Assembly: GCA_014338185.1 (NCBI GenBank)
Contig: QUBV01000006.1
Location: 1 to 64,000 of the forward strand
Direction: 5' to 3'
Source of the DNA: Lysobacterales bacterium
GTDB lineage: Bacteria; Pseudomonadota; Gammaproteobacteria; Xanthomonadales; Rhodanobacteraceae
DNA length: 64,000 nt
Part shown: positions 1 through 10,821 of the stretch, piece by piece
How positions within the stretch are numbered: position 1 is the stretch's first letter
How the letters are laid out: each line of letters begins with the position of its first letter
The notes under the pieces: generated by a model
What the model was told of the DNA's origin: nothing
Databases searched by the model: none
What the model saw: only the letters and a program-made list of their open reading frames with translations
Position numbers and translations under genes: made by a program

Positions 1-330
1 GGGTTCGCCGCGGGCGATCCGACCCGCCACGGCATCGACCTCGCCGGCAAGGCCGGCGACCCGGTGCGCGCGGCCGCAGCTGGCAGCGTGGTCTACAGCG
101 GCAATGGCCTGGTCGGCTATGGCGAACTCGTGATCATCAAGCACGATGCCAGTTACCTGTCGGCCTATGGCCACAACCGCAAGCGCATGGTCAGCGAAGG
201 CGAGCAGGTGCAGGCCGGGCAGGTGATCGCCGAAATGGGGTCGAGCAGCGCCAGCCGCGATTCCTTGCACTTCGAGATCCGCCGCAACGGCAAGCCGGTC
301 AATCCGCTCGATTACCTGCCGCGACGCTGA
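1..330 (+). CDS. nlpD: NlpD-like LytM-domain lipoprotein, C-terminal part (5' end outside window)
   Basis: The reading frame is open from base 1, so only the last 109 residues are seen. They form a LytM/peptidase M23 domain of the NlpD type, with a GID motif near residues 14-16, YLSAYGHN, and a final LHFEIRRNGKPVNPL followed by YLPRR. The zinc-ligand positions of active LytM enzymes are degenerate: Arg stands two residues before the GID glycine, and Ser stands where the first His of HxH should be. This matches NlpD of E. coli, which does not cut murein but activates the amidase AmiC at the septum (family knowledge). Its position directly before rpoS is the classical arrangement, and in other gammaproteobacteria an rpoS promoter lies inside nlpD. 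Confidence 0.9.
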   Translation, partial: GFAAGDPTRHGIDLAGKAGDPVRAAAAGSVVYSGNGLVGYGELVIIKHDASYLSAYGHNRKRMVSEGEQVQAGQVIAEMGSSSASRDSLHFEIRRNGKPVNPLDYLPRR

Positions 331-342
331 GCATCGTTCCGT

Positions 343-356
343 TGCCGCATGCGGCA
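343..356. repeat. 14-bp perfect palindrome between nlpD and rpoS
   Basis: The sequence TGCCGCATGCGGCA is a perfect dyad lying between the nlpD stop (330) and the rpoS GTG start (372). It could be a protein-binding site or, in RNA, a small hairpin just upstream of the rpoS start. No T-run follows, so it is not a terminator. Confidence 0.5.
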
Positions 357-371
357 GCGTAAGCTCGTGGC

Positions 372-1256
<885 letters not shown>

Positions 1257-1376
1257 AGCGCGCGGTATCGCTGGCTGCGCCTGACATGTGCTGATCCGTC
1301 TGCGTGCTGCCGGCGCGCGCTGCGCCCGCGCATCCGGCCGTGGCCGGGCGCATTTCGGATCTGGGGTGGCGCGCGC

Positions 1377-1766
1377 TCAGCGCGGATCGGCGGCGCCCGC
1401 CAGCATCATCGCGGCCACCACGCGCCGGCCTTCCTCGGCGAGCAGGTTGTAGGTGCGGCAGACGGCCGCGTTGTCCATCACTTCGACGCCGATGCCACGC
1501 TGCAGGAGCTGTGCCTGGACGCGTGGCGCGGGGAACACCTGGCGCGCTCCGGTGCCGAGCAGCACGAGTTCGGGACCGAGCGCCGCGATCGCGGCCAGCG
1601 CGGCCTCGTCGAGCTGCTCGACCGCCTGCACCGGCCAGTCCTCGACGAGGCGGTCGGGTGCGAGCAGGAAGCTGCGCGTGAGCACGCGGTCGACGATCGT
1701 GACCGTGTCGTGGCTGTAGCGGCGGAAGTACAGGTGGCCTTGCGGCAGGTGCTGGTCGAGTTGCAT
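1377..1766 (-). CDS. Mth938-like domain protein
   Basis: A 129-residue soluble protein that fits the Mth938/DUF498 family over its full length. The conserved core is visible: LLGTGARQVFP (about 64-74), then GIGVEVMDNAAVCRTYN (about 87-103) and LLAEEGRRVVAAMML near the C-terminus. The biochemical role of the family is not settled, so no reaction is assigned. The start at 1766 begins MQLDQHLPQGHLYF; longer upstream reading has no family similarity. It is convergent with rpoS and lies downstream of yhbY on the same strand with a 49-base gap, so the two may be co-transcribed. Confidence 0.85.
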   Translation of the reverse strand: MQLDQHLPQGHLYFRRYSHDTVTIVDRVLTRSFLLAPDRLVEDWPVQAVEQLDEAALAAIAALGPELVLLGTGARQVFPAPRVQAQLLQRGIGVEVMDNAAVCRTYNLLAEEGRRVVAAMMLAGAADPR

Positions 1767-1815
1767 GGATTCAGTGCGCGGGGCAAGCGCGGGTGGGCAG
1801 GGCGTGCACGGGCTC

Positions 1816-2112
1816 TCAGCGCGGCAGGTCGAAGCGCGAGTGCTCGGGATTGCGCCGGTAGAACGAGGCGGTCTTGCCGATCGCCTGCACCACCTCGGCG
1901 TTGGCATGCGCGCGCATCGCCTCGATCACCGCGGCGCGCTGTTCGCGCTCGGCGCCGGCCAGCTTGACCTTGACCAGCTCGTGGTGGGCGAGCGCGCCCT
2001 CGAACTCGGCCAGCACGGCCTCGGTGACGCCCTTCTGGCCCACCAGCACGATCGGACGCAGTTCGTGCGCAAGACTGCGCAGGTAGCGTTTCTGGGCGGC
2101 GGTCAGCGGCAT
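1816..2112 (-). CDS. yhbY: YhbY-type CRM-domain RNA-binding protein
   Basis: A 98-residue protein consisting of one CRM domain. It starts [18 protein letters not shown], has the hallmark [13 protein letters not shown] (loop GxxG, about 24-36) and the HHELVKVKL strand. YhbY associates with the pre-50S ribosomal subunit and helps ribosome assembly (family knowledge). It is divergent from rlmE, another 50S maturation gene, as in many gammaproteobacteria. The gap to rlmE is 137 bases and must hold both promoters; TATCAT at 2153-2158 is a possible plus-strand -10 element. Confidence 0.93.
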   Translation of the reverse strand: MPLTAAQKRYLRSLAHELRPIVLVGQKGVTEAVLAEFEGALAHHELVKVKLAGAEREQRAAVIEAMRAHANAEVVQAIGKTASFYRRNPEHSRFDLPR

Positions 2113-2249
2113 CTGAAGCAGGCGGTGCGGGCAGGAGACGGGAGCGACAGGGTATCATGGCGGATGCCTTCGACCCCGCCACCGGTCCAGTCGCGTTGCC
2201 ATGGCACTGCCGCGGCGGCTGGTGCGGACGGTGGCCGGAGCACGCGCTG

Positions 2250-2870
2250 ATGGCACGCAGCAAGTCCAGTTCGCGCTGGCTCAGGGAGCACTTCAACGAC
2301 CCCTACGTCAAGCGAGCGCAGGCCGAGGGCTGGCGTTCGCGCGCGGTGTTCAAGCTCGACGAACTGCTCGAGCGCGACCCGCTGCTGCGACCGGGCATGG
2401 TGGTGGTCGACCTCGGCGCCGCCCCCGGCGGCTGGTCGCAGGTGGTGCGTGAGCGCCTCGGCGACAAGGGCCGCGTGATCGCGCTCGACATCCTGCCGAT
2501 GCAGGGCATCGGCGGAGTCGAGTTCATCCATGGCGACTTCCGCGACGAAGCGGTGCTCGCGCAGCTGCAACAGCTGCTGGGCGGGGCGCCGGTCGACCTT
2601 GTACTTTCCGACATGGCGCCCAACATGAGCGGTATGGCCGCGGTCGACCAGCCGCGCTCGATGCATCTGGTCGAACTGGCCGAGGAATTCGCCGCGCAGC
2701 AGCTGCGCTCGGGCGGTGCGTTCCTCACCAAGGTGTTCCAGGGCGAGGGGTTCGATGCGCTGGTGCGGCGCTTGCGCGGCGGCTATGAGCGCGTCAGCAT
2801 CCGCAAGCCCAAGGCGTCACGCGCGCGCAGTCCCGAGGTCTACGCGCTCGCAACTGGCAAGAAAGGTTAG
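2250..2870 (+). CDS. rlmE: 23S rRNA (uridine-2552-2'-O)-methyltransferase RlmE (FtsJ)
   Basis: A 206-residue Rossmann-fold methyltransferase that 2'-O-methylates U2552 in the A loop of 23S rRNA using S-adenosylmethionine. The SAM motif [13 protein letters not shown] lies near 56-68. The K-D-K-E catalytic tetrad can be placed: the Lys before AVFKLDEL, Asp in [10 protein letters not shown], Lys in [10 protein letters not shown] and Glu in SPEVYAL. The start at 2250 ([14 protein letters not shown]) is chosen because it matches the family N-terminus and has GGAG about ten bases upstream; an in-frame ATG at 2157 would add 31 unrelated residues. It precedes ftsH, the usual rlmE-ftsH pair, with 137 bases between them. 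Confidence 0.95.
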   Translation: MARSKSSSRWLREHFNDPYVKRAQAEGWRSRAVFKLDELLERDPLLRPGMVVVDLGAAPGGWSQVVRERLGDKGRVIALDILPMQGIGGVEFIHGDFRDEAVLAQLQQLLGGAPVDLVLSDMAPNMSGMAAVDQPRSMHLVELAEEFAAQQLRSGGAFLTKVFQGEGFDALVRRLRGGYERVSIRKPKASRARSPEVYALATGKKG

Positions 2871-3007
2871 GTTTCCATGGTGGCAGGGTTCGACATCGGC
2901 AGGGTGGGTACCGACGGCGGGACCGGCGCATTCATGGTGGGTTCGCGCGTGCTCGGGCAGCGTGTCCCGAAATCCGGGCACTGCAGCCGGCGGCAGGAGA
3001 TTGCACG

Positions 3008-4930
<1,923 letters not shown>

Positions 4931-5066
4931 CGAGACTGCGCCGAGTACCGCCGCGATCGGCCACGAGTGCAGGCATGAGTCGTGCGGCGCTGATCGGTCG
5001 CGTCAATGCCGGCCCGTGGCATGGCCGGTGACCGTGGGCACGCTGCAGCATCGGCGCTGGCCGCGA

Positions 5067-5642
5067 TCAGGGTTGCCACACCACGCGTACCTTGTACAGG
5101 GTGCCGGGGTTGGCGGGACAATACCCCGAACTATCGAACGCCACGATCACCGCGTACGAGCAGTTGCGCGGGTCGCTGTACGGCAATGGCAGTTCGACGA
5201 AAGTGAAGAAGTCGCCCGGCGCGCCACTGGATTGGACAACACCGATTTCCGTCGTCCTCGGGACACCCGGCGCATGGGGGCGCTGACAAGTGCCGTAGAG
5301 GTAGGCGCGGATGTCTGCGGTTGCGGAGTCGTCGTTGCCCCACAGGTCCAGGTAACGCAGTTGCACGCCCGCGGGAATCGTCACCTCCGCGGTCGCGATG
5401 CGCGCGCCGCCCTCGCCACAGGTCAGGTAGCCCATGCCGGCTGTGGAGTACAGGCCATTGGGACGGTCGACCGTGAAGTCATCACCGGTGATCGTGAATG
5501 AATCACCGGCGGTACCGGTGACTGCGACAGGGTCGGTGTCGGCAAACCGGCGTGGCTCGGTGGTGGCGGGGTGGTGGCTCGCGGCGCTGGCCAGCGTGGT
5601 CATGAGTCCGGCGCACAACGCACACATGGGCAGGGTCTTCAT
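5067..5642 (-). CDS. Predicted secreted protein, paralogue 1 of a tandem family
   Basis: A protein of 191 residues with a signal peptide (MKTLPMCALCAGLMTTLASA, cut after about residue 20). I do not recognise a named family. The mature part aligns by eye with its two upstream neighbours: a GNDDSATADIRAYLYGTC segment, then G..G.FFTFVELP, then NCSYAVIVAF, a later Cys, and a final strand LYKVRVVWQP. Four cysteines suggest disulfides, and alternating hydrophobics suggest a beta-sandwich. The start at 5642 is preferred because AGGA stands eight bases upstream; an ATG at 5657 overlaps the previous stop as ATGA. Last gene of a three-gene set reading away from the protease at 7274. Function unknown. 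Confidence 0.75.
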   Translation of the reverse strand: MKTLPMCALCAGLMTTLASAASHHPATTEPRRFADTDPVAVTGTAGDSFTITGDDFTVDRPNGLYSTAGMGYLTCGEGGARIATAEVTIPAGVQLRYLDLWGNDDSATADIRAYLYGTCQRPHAPGVPRTTEIGVVQSSGAPGDFFTFVELPLPYSDPRNCSYAVIVAFDSSGYCPANPGTLYKVRVVWQP

Positions 5643-5653
5643 GGCGATAGTCC

Positions 5654-6232
5654 TCATGACTCGAAGCTGTCTTTGAAGATCAAATCGGGGTCTCGCATGT
5701 GGACGCGGACCTCGCGCACTACCAGGTCCGGGCCGACACATGCGGTGTCGGCGGCGCTGAGCTCGGCCTGCACGTAATAGGCGCAGGTCTCGGGCATGAC
5801 AGGCTGGGAACTGGTACCCACGAGGACCGAGAACGTGCCGTCAGTACCCGCGGAGTGTCCGCTGCCGATCAGTTGAATGTCGGGTGTGCCTGCGGCCAGG
5901 AAGGGTTGGCAGACCTTGAAGAACTTGAGGTTCAGGTCATGAGTGGCGGACTGGTCCACGCCGGACACGCGGATGTGGTCGATCGTGAACCCCCCGGGTG
6001 CATCGATCGGATAGATCAGCCTCTTGGCAGAGGTATCCGCCGGATCACCGCAGTACGCGCCCGCGTAGCCATCCCGGCGGTATACAACGGCACTGTTGGT
6101 GGGCCGGCCGAGGATCCCAAAATGGGAAGCGTACTCCGGGTTGGCAGGTGCATCAGCCGATGCGGGATCTGCGCCGGCTGCCAGCAGCAGCGCCAGCAGC
6201 GACAGTGGAACTCGATTGGAGGTGATAGGCAT
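5654..6232 (-). CDS. Predicted secreted protein, paralogue 2, with C-terminal IFKDSFES tail
   Basis: A 192-residue protein with a signal peptide (MPITSNRVPLSLLALLLAAG, cleavage near ADPASADA). The mature domain shares with both neighbours the stretch IDHIRVSGVDQSATHDLN followed by a Cys, a glycine-rich turn, ETCAYYVQAEL, a further Cys and a closing VREVRVHM strand. It ends DLIFKDSFES, the same short C-terminal motif found in the S8 protease and in the 1180-residue protein elsewhere in the window. The start at 6232 has GGAG six bases upstream; an ATG at 6244 lies directly after the preceding stop and is the alternative. Molecular function unknown; extracellular or outer-surface location is inferred. 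Confidence 0.72.
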   Translation of the reverse strand: MPITSNRVPLSLLALLLAAGADPASADAPANPEYASHFGILGRPTNSAVVYRRDGYAGAYCGDPADTSAKRLIYPIDAPGGFTIDHIRVSGVDQSATHDLNLKFFKVCQPFLAAGTPDIQLIGSGHSAGTDGTFSVLVGTSSQPVMPETCAYYVQAELSAADTACVGPDLVVREVRVHMRDPDLIFKDSFES

Positions 6233-6244
6233 GTTGGGCTCCAT

Positions 6245-6886
6245 TCATTCCGGCAAGTGGTACTGGACGCGCACCTTGTCCAGGATCATGTCGAAGCCCA
6301 CGCACGGCCCTGTCGTACTGCTGGTGAAGCGGCTTCGCAGCGCGTATTTGCACGAGAAGCGGTCGACCGATACGGGAGGGTTCAGCACAATGGTGTGGAA
6401 GAAATTGCCCGCATCGCCGCTGCTGCTGACATCGCCGAGCACGGTGAACGTCGGGGGTGACATTGATCCGGTCGTGGCACAGGTCGACACCAGGAACAGC
6501 GTCAGGTTGTCAGTGGTGGAGTGGTCCTGGCCGAACACGTCGACCCAGTCGATCAGTGCGCCATCGGGGAGATCGAGATTGGCGGTGGCGAATGGATTCG
6601 TGTCGCTGGTGCACTGGACCGAATTGGCACCGGTGTAGGCGTAGTTGCTGTCGGTGCCGGAGAAGGAGACACCCAGACGCGTCTGGAACCGCGCCGACGG
6701 CCCGCCCGCGACGGAATCCGAACGTCGCGCAGTGGTTGTGGCCGCGTCGCGGACCATCACCATCTGGGTGCGATCGTTGAAGCCCGCTGCGAGCCGTTCC
6801 GCCATCGTTGCGGGCCGCGTCGACTGGGCGAGGGTGGTTCCGCAGGAGGCGGCCAGTGCGGTCGCCATCACCATTCGAACTTTCAC
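6245..6886 (-). CDS. Predicted secreted protein, paralogue 3 of the tandem family
   Basis: A 213-residue protein beginning with GTG at 6886, preceded by a strong GGAGG. A signal peptide (MKVRMVMATALAASC..TLAQ) is followed by about 35 residues of linker and then the shared domain: LIDWVDVFGQDHSTTDNL, LFLVSTC, GNFFHTIVLNP, FSCKYALRSRF, a further Cys, and the closing LDKVRVQYHLPE. The correspondence with the next two genes is position by position, so the three arose by tandem duplication. It is the first gene of the set, so the promoter should lie in the divergent gap before 7274. No catalytic motif is seen. Confidence 0.72.
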   Translation of the reverse strand: MKVRMVMATALAASCGTTLAQSTRPATMAERLAAGFNDRTQMVMVRDAATTTARRSDSVAGGPSARFQTRLGVSFSGTDSNYAYTGANSVQCTSDTNPFATANLDLPDGALIDWVDVFGQDHSTTDNLTLFLVSTCATTGSMSPPTFTVLGDVSSSGDAGNFFHTIVLNPPVSVDRFSCKYALRSRFTSSTTGPCVGFDMILDKVRVQYHLPE

Positions 6887-7273
6887 GAGCTACCTCCGAG
6901 GGATCTGGATCTGCACCTTTCGTCCGTGCCGCGCGCGACCGGTGTCCGTACCATGGTTGGGGATGGGCGGTGCGGCGTCTCCCGCCCGACATTGGCTCAT
7001 TCGTGACATGGCGCGAATTCGTGCCACGTGGTGAATCGCTGCCTGGGGGCGGAAAATGGTTGGTGCGGAGGGATGTCATGCCCCTCCGCGAGATCGCATA
7101 GAATCGTCCGCTTTCGCACCGCAGTAGCCCGGGCAGGTGATGCAAGCCTGATGCGCATGCGGCCCGGGCCGATTCCATGTGCAGGTCCGGCTTGGCTTGG
7201 GGCACATGGGCCCGTCATTCCAGTGTGCGCGCACGGATCGATGCGCGTGACTTGACCACAGGAGTCCATCGCC
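6887..7273. other. Divergent intergenic region, secreted-protein set / S8 protease
   Basis: These 387 bases separate two outward-facing transcription units that both encode exported proteins. I see no convincing gene. A plus-strand -10-like TAGAAT occurs at 7099-7104 without a clear -35, and AGGAG at 7260-7264 is the ribosome-binding site of the protease. The minus side has GGAGG just before the GTG at 6886. Shared control of the two units is possible but not shown. Confidence 0.5.
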
Positions 7274-9910
7274 ATGATCCAGCGGCTTGCATCGGGATGC
7301 GCCATCGCTGCAGCAGTTGCGGCGTTCGCGCTACCGCTTGTGGCCGCGACCGCGCCGTTGCCGGACCGCATCCACGTGCGGGTGCATGCGACGGGCGCTG
7401 AGCTTGCGGCCGCGATCGGGCGCAACGACACGATCGACTATGGCTCCATGCAGTGGCTGGAGGTCGATGCCGCCGAACTCGCGCGCCTGCGCGCGGGCGG
7501 GATCGCCGTGACCACGGTCGATGCACCGTTCGAACTCGACCTGGGTGGCCGGCGCTTTGATCCGCTCGCGGGCGTACCCGATTTCGGTCGTTGGGCCGCA
7601 TCCGCCGCGGCGTCGGACCAGGACGACTTCCGGCTCGTGCAATTCAAGGGGCCGCTGCGCGAGGCCGACCTGCAGGCCTTGCGCGCTGCCGGCCTGGAGC
7701 CGGTGCAGTATCTGCATCCGTTCACCTATGTGGTGTGGGGCAGTGGCGCGAGCCTGGCGACGGCGCGGCAGCGCGACGCGGTGCGCTGGAGTGGCGCGTT
7801 CCTGCCGGCGTATCGCCTGCTGCCGCGCTGGCGCACGCTCGATGCGCTCGAGCGCGAGGTGCACGTGCTGGTGTATCGCGATGCGCCCGGTCTGGCGGCG
7901 GCATTCGACGCGCTGGCGAGTCGGCGCAGTGCCGCGCAGCCGATCGATCGCCACCTTGCGGTGGTGAACCTGCGGATCGCCGGGAGTCGGCTGGCCGAGC
8001 TGGCCGCGGTGCCGGGCGTGTACAGCGTGCAGCCGGTACCGACCGACGGTGGCCTGCGCGGCGAGATGAGCAACCAGGTCAACGCCGGCAACATCGACGC
8101 GGGCAACCTTGCGGTGCCGGGCTATCCGGCCTACCTCGACGGCATTGGCGTGCACGGCAATGGCGTGATCCTCGCCGACGTCGATGGCGGCGTCTACGAC
8201 ACCCATCCCGACCTCGTCAATCGCATGTTGCCGTGCGTGGGCAGCACCTGCGGCGGCAGTGCGGTCGACGACCATGGCACGCACACCGCGGCGACCATGG
8301 CCGGTGATGGCAGCTCGGGAGTGAGGGCCGCGGGTTTCCTGCGCGGGCTGGGCATGGCGCCGCAGGCCAGGCTCATCGAGCAGGTGTACGAACCGACCTT
8401 CGAGCAGGCTGGCGGCATGCTCAAGCTCATGACCGAGTCGCAGCGCAACGCCGCGTGGGCATCGGGCAACAGTTGGGGGCCGTCGGCCTCGGCTCTGGGC
8501 TACGACGGGGACACGCGCCAGGTCGATGTCGGCGTGCGCGATGCGGATCCGGCTGCAGCGGGCGACCAGCCACTGGCCTACGTGCTGTCGATCATGAATG
8601 GCTATGGCGGCGTCACCTCGCTGGGTACGCCCGACGAGGCCAAGAACCTGTTTGCGATCGGCTCGACCTGGATGCAGGACAGCGCGATCGTGCAGTACAC
8701 CGACATCGACAGCCTGTCCGACAACAGCGCCCACGGGCCGGCCCTGGATGGACGTTCGGTACCGGCGATGGTCGCACCCGGCTGTTCGGTGGACTCGGCC
8801 ATTTCGGCCACGGGTTTCGGGCTCATGTGCGGCACCAGCATGGCCTCGCCGCACGTGACCGGCGCGAGCGCGCTGTTCGTCGAGTACTACCGCACGCTCA
8901 GCGGCGGCCAGGATCCGAGCCCGGCCTTGGTCAAGGCCGCCTTCAGCGCGGTGGCGAAAAGCCTGATCGGCCACCACGACGCCAACGGCAATGTGATGAC
9001 CCACCTGTTCGACAGCCGCCAGGGCTGGGGGCGCATGCAGACCACGCCCGTGCTCGCGCCGCAGCAGCATGTGGAGTACCTCGACCAGAGCGTGGTGCTG
9101 GACAACACCGGCGAGGCCTGGTCGCAGACCTGCACGGCCGATGATCCGGGCCAGCCCATGCGCATCATGCTGGTGTGGACCGATGCGCCCGGCCATGGGC
9201 TGGGTGGCACCACGCCCGCATGGAACAACGATCTCGACCTGCACGTGACGACGACGGCACAGACCTTCCTCGGCAATGTGCTCGATGGCGGGGGCTGGTC
9301 GCAGGCCGGCGGCAGCGCCGATGCCCGCAACAACATGGAGGCGGTGTTCCTGCAGCCGGCCCAGCACGGCGGGCAGGTCACGATCGAGGTGCTCGCCAGC
9401 GACATCAATTCCGACGGCTTGCCCAGCCAGGGCGATGGCACCGACCAGGACTTCGCGCTGGTCTGCTACAACTGCCGCTTCGCGCCACCCGCGCTGAGCG
9501 ACCTGCAGACCAGTGCCAGCAGCGGCGCGGCTTGGGCGCAGGTCGGCCAGCGCCTGGACTACGTGGTGCAGGTCGACAACATCGGCAGCGCCGATGCGCA
9601 GGATCCGCGGGTGAACGTCGTCGCTGCCGGCCTGGCCGATCCGGCGCTCGCGCCCGGCAGCGATTGGAGCTGCGGCGCGAGCCTGGGCCTGCTCAATTGC
9701 ACCCATGCCGGCGTGCTCGCCGCGGGGGCCGGCGTGACGCTGCAGTTCAGCGCGGTGGTGCGCGCCGATGCCGCTGACCCGCTGCTGGCCACATTCAGCG
9801 CGTCGACGCCGGCGGCCGAGGCCACCACCAGCAACAACACCGCACAGGTCGTGCTGCCACTGCTCGACCGCATCCATGCCGATGGCTTCGACGGGAACGG
9901 CACGCCATGA
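7274..9910 (+). CDS. Secreted S8 (subtilisin-family) serine protease with C-terminal beta domains
   Basis: An 878-residue exported protease. A signal peptide covers about 1-25 and a propeptide-like region runs to about 260. The S8 domain has Asp304 in DVDGGV, His334 in DDHGTHTAA and Ser522 in CGTSMASPHVTGAS, with Asn442 the likely oxyanion residue. Residues 610-735 form a beta domain of the kind that follows bacterial S8 proteases (WTDAPG, NNDLDLHV). Residues 755-865 resemble a DUF11-type adhesive domain (DYVVQVDNIGSADA). The tail DRIHADGFDGNGTP carries the motif shared with two other secreted proteins here. AGGAG precedes the ATG. The stop overlaps folP as ATGA, which couples an exported protease to a folate gene; this probably results from insertion rather than shared function. 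Confidence 0.9.
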   Translation: MIQRLASGCAIAAAVAAFALPLVAATAPLPDRIHVRVHATGAELAAAIGRNDTIDYGSMQWLEVDAAELARLRAGGIAVTTVDAPFELDLGGRRFDPLAGVPDFGRWAASAAASDQDDFRLVQFKGPLREADLQALRAAGLEPVQYLHPFTYVVWGSGASLATARQRDAVRWSGAFLPAYRLLPRWRTLDALEREVHVLVYRDAPGLAAAFDALASRRSAAQPIDRHLAVVNLRIAGSRLAELAAVPGVYSVQPVPTDGGLRGEMSNQVNAGNIDAGNLAVPGYPAYLDGIGVHGNGVILADVDGGVYDTHPDLVNRMLPCVGSTCGGSAVDDHGTHTAATMAGDGSSGVRAAGFLRGLGMAPQARLIEQVYEPTFEQAGGMLKLMTESQRNAAWASGNSWGPSASALGYDGDTRQVDVGVRDADPAAAGDQPLAYVLSIMNGYGGVTSLGTPDEAKNLFAIGSTWMQDSAIVQYTDIDSLSDNSAHGPALDGRSVPAMVAPGCSVDSAISATGFGLMCGTSMASPHVTGASALFVEYYRTLSGGQDPSPALVKAAFSAVAKSLIGHHDANGNVMTHLFDSRQGWGRMQTTPVLAPQQHVEYLDQSVVLDNTGEAWSQTCTADDPGQPMRIMLVWTDAPGHGLGGTTPAWNNDLDLHVTTTAQTFLGNVLDGGGWSQAGGSADARNNMEAVFLQPAQHGGQVTIEVLASDINSDGLPSQGDGTDQDFALVCYNCRFAPPALSDLQTSASSGAAWAQVGQRLDYVVQVDNIGSADAQDPRVNVVAAGLADPALAPGSDWSCGASLGLLNCTHAGVLAAGAGVTLQFSAVVRADAADPLLATFSASTPAAEATTSNNTAQVVLPLLDRIHADGFDGNGTP

Positions 9911-10800
9911 TCGCGACCGAACTCGACTGCGGTGGCCGCACGCTCGTGCTCGACCGGCCGCGCATCTGCGGCATCGTCAACCTCACCGACGACTCGTTCT
10001 CGGGCGATGGGCTCGGCGGCGCGATCGAGGCTGCCGTGCAGCGCGGCCTGGACCTCGTGGCCGAGGGCGCCGACCTGCTCGACATCGGCGCCGAATCGAC
10101 CCGCCCGGGCGCGCCCGGCGTGGCGGCCGCCGCGCAGATCGAGCGCGTGGTGCCGGTGATAGCGGCACTGGCCGCACGCGTGGCGGTGCCGCTGTCGGTC
10201 GACACCAGCAGCGCCGAGGTCATGCGCGCCGCAGTCGCCGCGGGCGCCGGTCTCATCAACGACGTCTGCGCGCTGCGCCAGGAGGGCGCGCTGGACGCCG
10301 CTGCCGCGCTCGGCGTGCCGGTGGTGCTCATGCATATGCAGGGTGAGCCGCGCACGATGCAGGATGCGCCACACTACGACGACGTGGTCGGCGAGGTGCA
10401 CCGCTTCCTCACCGATCGCCAGTTCGCCTGCCAGTTGGCCGGCATCGACAAGCGCAACATCCTCGTCGATCCCGGCTTCGGCTTCGGCAAGACGCTGGAG
10501 CACAACCTGGCCTTGTTGCGCGCGCTCGCGCGCCTGGCCGAGATCGCGCCGGTGCTGGTGGGGTTGTCGCGCAAGGCGATGATCGGCAGCCTCACCGGAC
10601 GTGCCGGCGGCAGCGCGCGCGCGGCCGGCTCGGCAGCCGCGGCCCTGCTCGCGGTGCAGAACGGCGCGCGCATCGTGCGCGTGCACGACGTGGCGATCAC
10701 GCGCGACGTGCTCGCGGTGTGGCAAGGCGTCGGCGCGGCGGCTGCGCCGCCGCGGCGCGAGTCGGCCCTGGGCGGCAGCGCACGCTGGGACGAGGACTGA
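9907..10800 (+). CDS. folP: Dihydropteroate synthase
   Basis: A 297-residue TIM-barrel enzyme that condenses hydroxymethyldihydropterin pyrophosphate with p-aminobenzoate to give dihydropteroate, the target of sulfonamides. Motifs in order: GIVNLTDDSFSGDG (about 22-35, where most members have N-x-T-P-D-S-F), LLDIGAESTRPGAPG, SVDTSSAEV, LINDVCALR, VVLMHMQGEPRTMQ, ILVDPGFGFGKTLEHN, VGLSRKAMIG and the closing RVHDV. The Pro-to-Asp change in the first motif is unusual but keeps the catalytic Asn and Asp. The ATG lies inside the stop of the protease gene (ATGA). The usual partner glmM is not downstream; a convergent regulator follows. Confidence 0.95.
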   Translation: MIATELDCGGRTLVLDRPRICGIVNLTDDSFSGDGLGGAIEAAVQRGLDLVAEGADLLDIGAESTRPGAPGVAAAAQIERVVPVIAALAARVAVPLSVDTSSAEVMRAAVAAGAGLINDVCALRQEGALDAAAALGVPVVLMHMQGEPRTMQDAPHYDDVVGEVHRFLTDRQFACQLAGIDKRNILVDPGFGFGKTLEHNLALLRALARLAEIAPVLVGLSRKAMIGSLTGRAGGSARAAGSAAAALLAVQNGARIVRVHDVAITRDVLAVWQGVGAAAAPPRRESALGGSARWDED

Positions 10801-10821
10801 CGCGCGCCGCGGCGGCGTCGG

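Noticed and set aside
7331-9877. 848-codon open frame antisense to the S8 protease
   Set aside because: Composition is typical of antisense frames in high-GC genes, and the plus-strand protease has all catalytic motifs.
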